64,000 nt of DNA, from contig CAYJNQ010000007.1 in assembly GCA_964371725.1 (NCBI GenBank), forward strand, positions 16,860 to 80,859, in the 5' to 3' direction. The translations under genes were made by a program, and so were the position numbers. The DNA is from JAAYCI01 sp964371725. GTDB lineage: Bacteria > Bacillota > Clostridia > Oscillospirales > Ruminococcaceae. Each line of letters begins with the position of its first letter. Positions within the stretch are counted from its first letter, which is position 1. The notes under the pieces were generated by a model that did not search any database, was not told the DNA's origin, and worked only from the letters and a program-made list of their open reading frames with translations. Shown piece after piece: positions 28,775 through 37,541 of this stretch.

Positions 28775-29373
28775 AGAGGGTAGCCGTGCTCGTTTCGGGT
28801 GGCGGCACGAATTTACAAGCTTTGATAGATGCCGGCGCGCGAGGAGAAACACCCCATGTGGATTTGGCTCTGGTGTGCTCTTCCAAAGCAGGAGCCTTCG
28901 CCTTGGAACGTGCCAAGATGGCATCCATCCCCTCTTGCATCCTTTCCCCAAAAGACTATACACAAAAAGAACTTTATGATGAAGCCCTTGTCGAGCTTCT
29001 TACAAAGCATCATATAGACTTTGTTGTTTTAGCCGGGTTCTTAACAATTCTAGGCCCATTGATACTCTCACAGTATAAAGATAAAATTGTCAATGTTCAC
29101 CCAAGTTTAATCCCATCATTTTGTGGAAATGGCTACTATGGGTTGAAGCCGCATGCGGACGCTCTCGCCCGGGGTGTGAAAATTACAGGTGCTACCGTGC
29201 ATCTTGTAAATGAAATTACAGACGGAGGACGCATTTTGTTGCAAAAACCGGTTGAAGTGCATGAAGGGGACACCGCGGAAAGTTTACAGAGGCGTGTGAT
29301 GGAAGAAGCCGAGTGGGTTCTGCTTCCTAGAGCTGTGGAGGCACTTTGCACAGAGGGGCTTTTCGCCCACTGA
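28771..29373 (+). CDS. purN: Phosphoribosylglycinamide formyltransferase PurN
   Basis: PurN transfers a formyl group from 10-formyl-THF to GAR. The GTG at 28771 overlaps the purM stop and has AGGAGG seven bases upstream, giving 200 residues beginning MKRVAVLVSGGGTNLQAL. The formyl-folate site NVHPSLIPSF and the downstream ITDGGRIL with a conserved Asp are visible. The formyl donor could be supplied by the Fhs encoded at 42.2 kb. Confidence 0.96.
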   Translation: MKRVAVLVSGGGTNLQALIDAGARGETPHVDLALVCSSKAGAFALERAKMASIPSCILSPKDYTQKELYDEALVELLTKHHIDFVVLAGFLTILGPLILSQYKDKIVNVHPSLIPSFCGNGYYGLKPHADALARGVKITGATVHLVNEITDGGRILLQKPVEVHEGDTAESLQRRVMEEAEWVLLPRAVEALCTEGLFAH

Positions 29374-29417
29374 ATGCAGTTTGCAAAGGCGTGAAGTGGG
29401 TTCGAAGCAGTAATATA

Positions 29418-29447
29418 TTGACAATACTTTTGTTTTACATGTATTTT
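29418..29447 (+). promoter_or_regulatory. Possible internal promoter in the purine operon
   Basis: A perfect -35 TTGACA (29418-29423) is followed at 18 bases by TATTTT (29442-29447) in the 99-base gap before the AICAR transformylase gene. Confidence 0.4.
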
Positions 29448-29472
29448 TAATTTGTCAAAATCGGAGGATTGT

Positions 29473-30651
29473 ATGAAAGAACTGGAACTGAAATACGGCT
29501 GTAATCCAAACCAAAAACCGGCACGTATTTTTTCTTCACAGGAGTTACCGCTGAAGATTTTGAACGGAAATCCCGGTTATATCAATCTGTTAGATGCCCT
29601 AAATTCCTGGCAATTGGTGTGTGAGCTCAAGCATGCAACGGGTCTTCCGGCCGCTGCATCATTTAAACATGTGTCTCCGGCTGGTGCCGCTGTTGGCCTA
29701 CCACTTTCCGAGCAGCTTCGTCAGGCCTATAACATTGACCCCTCTCTCTCGCTCAGCCCTTTGGCCGTCGCCTATGCACGTGCACGTGGAGCCGACCGAA
29801 TGTCCAGTTTTGGAGACTGGGTGGCACTCTCTGACGAATGCGATGAAAGCACGGCGCAGCTCCTTTTGAAAGAGGTCAGCGATGGCATAATTGCACCGGG
29901 ATATTCCGTTGAGGCTTTGTCTATCTTGCAAAAAAAGCGCGGGGGAAACTACAACGTTCTCCAAGTGGATGCCGCCTACAGGCCCACAGAAATAGAACGC
30001 AAAGATATTTTTGGCATCACCTTTGAACAGGGCAGAAACGACACAGTAATTGATTCTTCTCTTTTACAGCATATTCCTACGGCCAATCAGGTGTTTTCCG
30101 AAGCCCAAATACGAGATCTTTTGATTGCTCTGATTGCATTGAAATATACGCAGTCGAACTCGGTTTGTTATGTAAAAGACGGGCAGGCCATCGGTGTGGG
30201 GGCCGGGCAACAGAGCCGCATTCACTGCACACGTTTGGCGGGTAACAAGGCTGATATATGGCATTTGCGCCAGCACGAGTGTGTTCTGGAATTGCCTTTC
30301 CTAGAGACGGTGGGGCGTGCCGAAAAAGACAATGCCATCGACCAATTCCTTGGAGATACCGCCGATCGGGAGGCACTTCTGGCGGATGGAGTTTGGCAAA
30401 ACTACTTTTCAAAGCGTCCCACTCCTTTAAAAGATGTGGAGCGCCTGGATTACCTTTCCTCTGTGCGTGGTGTTGCCTTAGGCAGTGATGCTTTCTTCCC
30501 TTTTGGAGACAATATTGAACGAGCATTCCGTAGTGGCGTGGATTGCATTGCACAACCGGGTGGTTCCATTCGCGATGACCATGTCATTGCCTGCTGTGAC
30601 AAATACAACATTGCCATGGCGTTTACTGGCTTGCGTTTGTTTTTCCATTGA
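29473..30651 (+). CDS. AICAR transformylase domain protein (standalone half of PurH)
   Basis: This 392-residue protein corresponds only to the AICAR formyltransferase half of bifunctional PurH; the N-terminal MGS-like IMP cyclohydrolase domain is missing. The ATG at 29473 has GGAGG five bases upstream, so this is a genuine start and not a truncated gene. Family blocks are SFKHVSPAGAAVG, KYTQSNSVCYVKDGQAIG, GAGQQSRIHCTRLAG, and SDAFFPFGDN with IAQPGGSIRDDHVI near the C-terminus. It formylates AICAR to FAICAR with 10-formyl-THF. A separate IMP cyclohydrolase must exist elsewhere for the pathway to finish. It lies between purN and purD. Confidence 0.95.
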   Translation: MKELELKYGCNPNQKPARIFSSQELPLKILNGNPGYINLLDALNSWQLVCELKHATGLPAAASFKHVSPAGAAVGLPLSEQLRQAYNIDPSLSLSPLAVAYARARGADRMSSFGDWVALSDECDESTAQLLLKEVSDGIIAPGYSVEALSILQKKRGGNYNVLQVDAAYRPTEIERKDIFGITFEQGRNDTVIDSSLLQHIPTANQVFSEAQIRDLLIALIALKYTQSNSVCYVKDGQAIGVGAGQQSRIHCTRLAGNKADIWHLRQHECVLELPFLETVGRAEKDNAIDQFLGDTADREALLADGVWQNYFSKRPTPLKDVERLDYLSSVRGVALGSDAFFPFGDNIERAFRSGVDCIAQPGGSIRDDHVIACCDKYNIAMAFTGLRLFFH

Positions 30652-30715
30652 GGAGATAATTGCATGATTATTACTCTATGTAGCACTTATTACTGAATTG
30701 CGGAGGCTGAAACCA

Positions 30716-31996
30716 ATGAAGAAAATTGCCGTTATCGGTGGTGGCGGACGAGAACACGCGCTTATTCAAAAATTGTCGGAAAGCCCTTCCTGTGACAGCA
30801 TCGTGGCCATTCCCGGGAATGGTGGTATTGCCTCCCATGCAAACTGTGTTTCGATAAGTGCCACTGACATTGCTGCAATCACACAATATTGCGTTGATGA
30901 TAAAATTGATTATGTTGTTGTGGCGCCGGACGACCCTTTGGCTCTTGGGTTGGTAGATGCTTTGGAAGCACAGGGAATCCCGGCTTTTGGGCCCACTGCC
31001 GCCGCTGCGCAAATTGAATCCAGCAAGATTTTTGCCAAAGAGCTAATGCAACAGCACGGTATTCCCACGGCAAGCTATCAAAGTTTTTCTGACATGGAGG
31101 CAGCTTTAACTTATTTGGAAACAAATGAAGCATATCCCATTGTTGTAAAGGCCGATGGCCTCGCCCTCGGGAAGGGTGTGCTCATTTGTCAAAATGAGCA
31201 GGAAGCCGTTTCGGCCGTACGCCAGCTCATGCAAGAGCAGATATTCGGCGATAGTGGTGCACAGATTGTCATCGAAGAGTTCCTAATTGGGCCGGAAATC
31301 AGTGTTTTGGTTTTTTGTGATGGGAAAACCTTGGTGCCCTTGCCCTCTTGCATGGACCACAAGCGTGCTTTGGATGGTGACAGAGGCCCCAACACCGGGG
31401 GGATGGGGGTTGTTTCACCCAATCCGGTTTATACAGATGCCTTGGCCGAGGAATGTTTCAGCACCATCTTTTTGCCCACTGTACGTGCCTTGAGTGAGCG
31501 CGGCACACCGTTCAAAGGGTGTCTCTACTTTGGGTTGATGGCCACACAAAATGGCCCCAAAGTGATTGAATACAATTGCCGATTTGGTGACCCGGAAACA
31601 CAGGCGGTGTTGCCGCTTTTAGAGAGTGATTTGTTGGAAATTATGCTCGCTTGCACCGAGGGTCGTTTGTTGCCGGAGCTTGTAAAACTACGAAAAGCCG
31701 CCGCCGCCTGCATCGTTTTGGCCAGTGGTGGCTATCCCGAATCATATGCCAAGGGCTTGCCTATCACGGGTCTTGAGGACTTGTCATCTTTAGACAGCAT
31801 CCGAGTTTGCCACGCAGGAACCGTTTTGCAAGGAGAGACACCGGTTACCAGCGGGGGACGCGTTTTAAGCGTCACAGCGACGGCCGCTACACTCAGAGAA
31901 GCATTGGATTCTGCTTATCAAGCCGTCGGGCGCATTCACTTCGACCACCTCTACTATCGCAAAGATATTGGACAAAAAGCGCTTGATTTGCTATAA
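30716..31996 (+). CDS. purD: Phosphoribosylamine-glycine ligase PurD
   Basis: PurD is an ATP-grasp enzyme making GAR from phosphoribosylamine and glycine. The ATG at 30716 follows GGAGG by nine bases and gives 426 residues starting MKKIAVIGGGGREHAL. Diagnostic blocks are FAKELMQQHGIPTA, VVKADGLALGKGV and DHKRALDGDRGPNTGGMG. It sits in the purine operon between the AICAR transformylase and purL. Confidence 0.97.
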   Translation: MKKIAVIGGGGREHALIQKLSESPSCDSIVAIPGNGGIASHANCVSISATDIAAITQYCVDDKIDYVVVAPDDPLALGLVDALEAQGIPAFGPTAAAAQIESSKIFAKELMQQHGIPTASYQSFSDMEAALTYLETNEAYPIVVKADGLALGKGVLICQNEQEAVSAVRQLMQEQIFGDSGAQIVIEEFLIGPEISVLVFCDGKTLVPLPSCMDHKRALDGDRGPNTGGMGVVSPNPVYTDALAEECFSTIFLPTVRALSERGTPFKGCLYFGLMATQNGPKVIEYNCRFGDPETQAVLPLLESDLLEIMLACTEGRLLPELVKLRKAAAACIVLASGGYPESYAKGLPITGLEDLSSLDSIRVCHAGTVLQGETPVTSGGRVLSVTATAATLREALDSAYQAVGRIHFDHLYYRKDIGQKALDLL

Positions 31997-32048
31997 ACTG
32001 TTTTGTCTATAAACAGATTTTCTTCAAAACTGGAGTGGTGATACAATT

Positions 32049-35000
32049 ATGGTCTATCGTGTCTATGCAGAAAAAAAACCGGAATATGCAGTGGAGGCAT
32101 CTTCGCTGGCCGAGGAGCTTGTACAACTTCTTGGTATTCAAGGTCTTTCCAAACTTCGTGTTTTACACCGCTATGATGTGGAACATATTTCTGAGGAACT
32201 CTTTTTAGATTGTTGTTCTACCGTTTTTATCGAACCACCTGTCGACATCTTGCACCATACCCTGCCGGCCTCTGATGTTTGTTTTGCCGTATCTTATCTG
32301 CCGGGCCAATTCGACCAACGTGCCGATTCGGCTGCCGAATGCATTCAACTCATCAGTCAAGCAGCGCGCCCCCTCGTAAAAAGTGCCAAAGTATATCTTT
32401 TCTATGGCAGCATTTCAAACAATGAAATCGATGAAATAAAGAAATATATAATTAATCCTGTCGAATCCCAAGAGGAGCCCTTGGGTGAAAAAAACAGTTT
32501 GGACACGGAGTTTCCGGAACCCGAAAACATTTTGATTTTGTCCGGTTTTCGGGAGATGTCGCAGGATGCCCGCTATGAATTTTTGCATGAATATGGGCTT
32601 GCCATGGATGCTGATGACCTCCTATTTTGTCAAAATTATTTTTGCGAAGAGGGGCGCGACCCAAGCGTAACCGAACTGCGTATGATTGATACCTACTGGA
32701 GCGACCACTGCCGCCACACTACCTTTGGCACACAAATTGATTCCGCAGAAATTCACGATGAAAAAACAAAAAAAACATACGATTTGTATTGTGAAACAAG
32801 AAAACAACTATATGTAAACAAAAATAAGCCTGAGACATTCATGGACTTGGCCACCATCGGAGCCAGGGCATTGAAGGCACAGGGCAGGTTGCATGGGGTG
32901 GACGAGAGCGAGGAAATCAACGCGTGCAGTGTGCAAATTTCGGCCGATGTCAATGGCGAGCAGGAACCTTGGTTGCTTCTATTTAAAAATGAAACGCACA
33001 ATCACCCCACAGAGATTGAACCGTTTGGCGGGGCGGCCACCTGCATTGGCGGTGCCATTCGAGATCCTTTGGCCAACCGTGGGTATGTGTTTGGTGCCAT
33101 GCGAATTTCCGGTGCCGCCAATCCGCTTGCGCCGGTTGCCGATACCTTACCGGGCAAGCTTCCCCAGCGCAAACTGGTGCGCACTGCCGCCGCCGGATAC
33201 TCAAGTTATGGCAACCAAATCGGGCTTGCAACGGGCTATGTGCGGGAGATTTATCATCCCGGCTACCTTGCGAAGCGTATGGAGCTGGGTGCTGTTCTGG
33301 GCGCGGTGCCCTTGTCTGCGGTGCGCCGCGAAGTGCCCGAAGCCGGAGACATTGTCCTTCTTTTGGGGGGAGCCACGGGCCGCGACGGTTGTGGTGGTGC
33401 CACGGGATCGTCCAAAGCACATAAAGTAGAAAGCCTATCCGCTTGTGGTGCCGAAGTACAAAAGGGAAACGCGCCGGTAGAGCGTAAATTACAGCGTCTT
33501 TTTCGCAATCCGGAGGCCACAGGTCTCATTCGCAGGTGCAACGATTTCGGTGCCGGTGGTGTCAGTGTGGCCATTGGGGAATTGTCGGACGGTATCGACA
33601 TCCAATTGGATGCGATTCCAAAAAAATATGAGGGTTTGGACGGCACAGAGCTTGCCATCAGCGAAAGTCAAGAACGCATGGCCATAGTGGTGAAAGCCGA
33701 CGACGTCAATCGCATGAAAGAACTTGCTTTTGCCGAAAATATGGACGCCACTGAGGTGGCCAAAATCACCGATTGTGGACGTTTGCGTATGTTTTGGCGT
33801 GGCGAAAAAATTGTGGACTTATCACGCAATTTTCTCAATTCCAATGGAGCAGAAAAGCATACAGCGCTTGCAGTACCCGCTCTTCCCACACCGCAGTTCA
33901 CACCCCCGGGTGGCGAGACCACACAGCAAAAATGGCAATCTTTTGTATCGGATCTATCTTTCTGTGCGCAAAAAGGGCTTTCTGAAATGTTTGACTCTAC
34001 CATTGGTGCAGCCAGTTTGCTTATGCCGTTTGGTGGTCGTCGTCAGCTAACACCAACACAGGCGATGGCCATGAAGCTTCCGGTTTTGGGTGAAACCACA
34101 ACCTGTGCAGGCATGAGCTATGGTTTTGACCCGTATATCAGCGAGCAAAACCCCTATACCGGTGCCTACCTCGCTGTGCTTGAAAGCGTGGCGCGCCTGG
34201 TTGCCTGTGGCTTTTCGCATAAAAATATCTATCTGAGCTTCCAAGAGTATTTTGAGCGCCTCAAAGAGGATCCCTTGCGTTGGGGAAAGCCTTTTTCTGC
34301 CCTGCTGGGCGCTTTTCGAGCTCAGCTTGATTTGGGTGTGGCCGCCATTGGCGGAAAAGATTCGATGAGTGGTAGCTTTGAAAATTTGGATGTGCCGCCA
34401 ACCTTGGTTTCCTTTGCCGTGGCGGCCGGGCACAGCGAGCGTATTCTTGGCACAGAATTTACGAAGAGTGGAAACCGTGTGGTTTTGCTTCGCACAAAGC
34501 TGTGCGAGGATAACCTTACCCCAAACGCGGAAGATTTTCTCAAAACAGTTGCAAATGTGGAAAAAGCGATTGCCGATAAACAAATTTTATCAGCTTGGGC
34601 TTGTGGCCGCGGAGGCATTGCAGAGGCCATTTTCAATATGGGACTTGGCAATGCCCTGGGCTTGCGTTTTGCAAAGGGTGTGAACCAGAACGAATTGTAT
34701 ACACCCGCTTTCGGGAGCTTCGTTTTGGAGCTGGCCGACAAGGCAGATATCGGTGAACTGCTTGGGGAAATCATCGACGAATACCTCTTGGACTTTGGTG
34801 ATGAATGTGTGAATTTAGCGGAGGTGCAAGAGGCTTGGGAGTCACGCCTGGAGCCGGTGCTTCCTTATCGCAATCCAACCTGTGCAGAAAAACCACCCTG
34901 CCTTTCTTTTGTGCCAAAAACCAGGCCTCAAAAAGCCCCCAAAATAGGCATAGGCAAACCGCGTGCCCTGGTGCCGGTTTTCCCCGGTACAAACTGTGAG

Positions 35001-35756
35001 TACGACACGGCCCGAGCCTTGACGCGTGCCGGGGCAGATGCCGACGTGGTTGTCATTCGCAACCGCTCGGCCGAAGAAGTGGCCGAAAGCGCCTCTTTGC
35101 TTGCAGAAAAGATAAAGAACAGCCAAATGCTTGTCTTTCCCGGCGGATTTTCCGGTGGAGACGAGCCTGAGGGCAGCGCCAAACTCATCGCTTCTTTTTT
35201 CCGCGGTGCCGCCCTGTCTGATGCCGTGCATCACTTGCTTTCTCGGCAAGATGGCTTGATTTTGGGTATCTGCAATGGCTTCCAAGCACTCATCAAATTG
35301 GGGCTTGTGCCCTATGGGCGCATCACAGCGCCCGACGAAAAGGCCCCCACCCTCACATTCAACCGCATCGGGCGCCACCAAAGCATGCTTGTGCGCACGC
35401 GTGTGGCCTCCTCGCTTTCCCCGTGGCTTTCAAAAGAACCTCTCGGCAGCATTCAAACCATTCCCATCAGCCATGGTGAGGGGCGTTTCATCGCTTCTCC
35501 TGCATTGTTGCAAGAACTGATTCAAAAGGGGCAGGTGGCCACTCAATACGTCGATTTGAACGATGAGCCCAGTATGGACATCCGCTTCAATCCAGCCGGT
35601 AGCTTCTGTGCCGTCGAGGGCATTACCTCATCGGATGGGCGTATTTTTGGGAAAATGGCGCACTCGGAACGCAGCGGTGCACACCTCTACACCAACGTGG
35701 AGGGGAACAAACACCAGAAACTGTTTGAGGGCGGTGTATCGTACTTTAGCCTTTAA
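32049..35756 (+). CDS. purL: Phosphoribosylformylglycinamidine synthase, single-chain PurL
   Basis: A 1,235-residue enzyme that converts FGAR to FGAM with glutamine and ATP. It combines the synthetase halves (TYWSDHCRHTTFGT near residue 215; NETHNHPTEIEPFGGAATC for ATP binding) with a C-terminal glutamine amidotransferase. The latter shows VFPGTNCEYD, FPGGFSGGDEPEGSAK, the nucleophile Cys in GICNGFQ and the ISHGEGRF histidine. This single-chain form replaces the PurS-PurQ-PurL complex usual in bacilli, and no purS or purQ occurs here. ATG at 32049 with GGAG upstream. Confidence 0.97.
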   Translation: MVYRVYAEKKPEYAVEASSLAEELVQLLGIQGLSKLRVLHRYDVEHISEELFLDCCSTVFIEPPVDILHHTLPASDVCFAVSYLPGQFDQRADSAAECIQLISQAARPLVKSAKVYLFYGSISNNEIDEIKKYIINPVESQEEPLGEKNSLDTEFPEPENILILSGFREMSQDARYEFLHEYGLAMDADDLLFCQNYFCEEGRDPSVTELRMIDTYWSDHCRHTTFGTQIDSAEIHDEKTKKTYDLYCETRKQLYVNKNKPETFMDLATIGARALKAQGRLHGVDESEEINACSVQISADVNGEQEPWLLLFKNETHNHPTEIEPFGGAATCIGGAIRDPLANRGYVFGAMRISGAANPLAPVADTLPGKLPQRKLVRTAAAGYSSYGNQIGLATGYVREIYHPGYLAKRMELGAVLGAVPLSAVRREVPEAGDIVLLLGGATGRDGCGGATGSSKAHKVESLSACGAEVQKGNAPVERKLQRLFRNPEATGLIRRCNDFGAGGVSVAIGELSDGIDIQLDAIPKKYEGLDGTELAISESQERMAIVVKADDVNRMKELAFAENMDATEVAKITDCGRLRMFWRGEKIVDLSRNFLNSNGAEKHTALAVPALPTPQFTPPGGETTQQKWQSFVSDLSFCAQKGLSEMFDSTIGAASLLMPFGGRRQLTPTQAMAMKLPVLGETTTCAGMSYGFDPYISEQNPYTGAYLAVLESVARLVACGFSHKNIYLSFQEYFERLKEDPLRWGKPFSALLGAFRAQLDLGVAAIGGKDSMSGSFENLDVPPTLVSFAVAAGHSERILGTEFTKSGNRVVLLRTKLCEDNLTPNAEDFLKTVANVEKAIADKQILSAWACGRGGIAEAIFNMGLGNALGLRFAKGVNQNELYTPAFGSFVLELADKADIGELLGEIIDEYLLDFGDECVNLAEVQEAWESRLEPVLPYRNPTCAEKPPCLSFVPKTRPQKAPKIGIGKPRALVPVFPGTNCEYDTARALTRAGADADVVVIRNRSAEEVAESASLLAEKIKNSQMLVFPGGFSGGDEPEGSAKLIASFFRGAALSDAVHHLLSRQDGLILGICNGFQALIKLGLVPYGRITAPDEKAPTLTFNRIGRHQSMLVRTRVASSLSPWLSKEPLGSIQTIPISHGEGRFIASPALLQELIQKGQVATQYVDLNDEPSMDIRFNPAGSFCAVEGITSSDGRIFGKMAHSERSGAHLYTNVEGNKHQKLFEGGVSYFSL

Positions 35757-35824
35757 TACAAAGTTTTTAATTGTTTTATTTTATTTTTATTATACAGAAC
35801 GTTAATATTCCTGGGAGGGTTTTT

Positions 35825-37258
35825 ATGCAACAGAATCGCTACATTTCCCCGTTTAGCACGCGCTATGCTTCTGATGAAATGCAATATATCTTTTCAAACG
35901 AAAACAAGTTTTGCACTTGGCGCAAACTTTGGGTGGCCCTGGCCAGAGCCGAAATGAAGGAAGGCTTGCCCATCACGGAAAGTCAGGTGGCAGAGCTTGA
36001 AGCTTACCAAAACAACATCAACTATGATGTGGCCGAGGAGCGGGAAAAGCAGGTTCGTCATGATGTGATGAGCCATGTGTATGCTTATGGTCAGCAATGC
36101 CCCAAAGCCGCCGGCATCATCCATTTGGGTGCCACAAGTTGCTACGTGGGCGATAACACCGATATTCTGGTGATGAAAGAAGCCCTAACACTTATACGTT
36201 CTAAATTGCTTGGTGTGATTGCGTTACTTGCTGATTTTTCGGAACAGTATAAGGATTTGCCTGCCTTGGGATATACGCATTTGCAGCCGGCACAACCCAC
36301 CACGGTGGGCAAGCGTGCGAGTTTGTGGTTGCATGAATTTTATCTAGACTTTTGCGAGGTGGAGCACCGTCTACAGAATCTTGCATTGCTGGGTAGCAAA
36401 GGTACCACAGGAACACAGGCCAGCTTCATGGAGTTGTTTGGTGGAAATGAAGAAAAAATTAGAAAAGTGGAAGAGCACATTGCCAAAGAGGTAGGCATTG
36501 AAAAAATTGTGCCGGTTTCCGGACAAACCTATTCGCGCAAAGTGGATTTTTTTGTGTTGACCTGCCTTTCCGGCATTGCCCAAAGTGCCGGAAAATTTGG
36601 CAATGATTTGCGTATTTTGCAAAATTTCAAAGAGATGGAAGAACCGTTTGGCAAACAGCAAATTGGCTCGTCTGCTATGCCGTATAAGCGGAACCCCATG
36701 CGCAGTGAGCGTATTTGCGCCATTGCACGTTATCTCGAGGTGGATTGTTTAAACCCCGGGCTTACGGCTTCGACACAATGGTTCGAGCGTACTTTGGACG
36801 ATTCGGCCAACAAACGCATCGCCATGGCCGAGGGCTTTTTGGCCGCGGATGCCATTTTGAATTTACTGCTCAACGTTTGCGATGGGCTTGTGGTGTATCC
36901 CAAAGTGGTAGAACGGCGCCTTGCGGCCGAGTTGCCTTTTATGGCAAGCGAAAATGTTTTGATGCGTGCCGTGAAAAAAGGGGGAGACAGGCAGGAGTTG
37001 CATGAACGCATTCGCGAACACGCGCAAGAAGCCGGACGTATTGTAAAAGAAGAGGGCGGGCAGAATGATCTTTTGGAGCGCTTGGCTGCCGATGCCACTT
37101 TTGGGCTATCCGGCGAAGAACTGGCAGAGCTGATGAACCCAGCCGATTATGTGGGGCGTGCCCCCCAGCAGGTGAGCGAATTTTTAAACGAGATCATTCA
37201 CCCTTTGTTGCGGGAAAACAAAAACTGTCTTAGCAAGGCGAAAGAGTTGAGCGTATAA
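35825..37258 (+). CDS. purB: Adenylosuccinate lyase PurB
   Basis: PurB releases fumarate from SAICAR and from adenylosuccinate. The ATG at 35825 has GGGAGGG five bases upstream, giving 477 residues beginning MQQNRYISPFSTRYAS; an earlier in-frame ATG at 35771 is hydrophobic and lacks a ribosome site. The superfamily signature GSSAMPYKRNPMRSE is present, as are HLGATSCYVGDN and GYTHLQPAQPTT. It closes the purine operon. Confidence 0.97.
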   Translation: MQQNRYISPFSTRYASDEMQYIFSNENKFCTWRKLWVALARAEMKEGLPITESQVAELEAYQNNINYDVAEEREKQVRHDVMSHVYAYGQQCPKAAGIIHLGATSCYVGDNTDILVMKEALTLIRSKLLGVIALLADFSEQYKDLPALGYTHLQPAQPTTVGKRASLWLHEFYLDFCEVEHRLQNLALLGSKGTTGTQASFMELFGGNEEKIRKVEEHIAKEVGIEKIVPVSGQTYSRKVDFFVLTCLSGIAQSAGKFGNDLRILQNFKEMEEPFGKQQIGSSAMPYKRNPMRSERICAIARYLEVDCLNPGLTASTQWFERTLDDSANKRIAMAEGFLAADAILNLLLNVCDGLVVYPKVVERRLAAELPFMASENVLMRAVKKGGDRQELHERIREHAQEAGRIVKEEGGQNDLLERLAADATFGLSGEELAELMNPADYVGRAPQQVSEFLNEIIHPLLRENKNCLSKAKELSV

Positions 37259-37438
37259 ACCGGTAAACCGGAAAAAGCCAAAATTGCCTTGCAAACACAG
37301 CGTGTGTCTTTGGTGCCCTTTTGCAAAAGTACCCTTAAACGGGATGGTTCGAGATTCGTTTTGGAGTTGTCGTGTTGGGAAATTGTCTTAGAGTTCTGGA
37401 ATAAACCGTGTTTTGCAGTGGAAAGGCCGTGCATTTTC

Positions 37439-37468
37439 TTGCTCTTCGCCCCGCCGATATGATATGAT
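37439..37468 (+). promoter_or_regulatory. Probable promoter of the ior cluster
   Basis: TTGCTC (37439-37444), 18 bases, TATGAT (37463-37468), about 75 bases before iorA. The rest of the 280-base purB-iorA gap holds only a small CCGGT/ACCGG hairpin right after purB. Confidence 0.5.
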
Positions 37469-37541
37469 AAGGATGTTGCAAGTGAACAATGGTACAATTG
37501 TCAACATCCGATACATTCAACAAGGGGGAAAGCTGCAAAAT

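Noticed and set aside
29473..30651. Truncated purH pseudogene
   Set aside because: The frame has a good ribosome site and start and a full AICAR transformylase domain, so it is an intact shorter gene.
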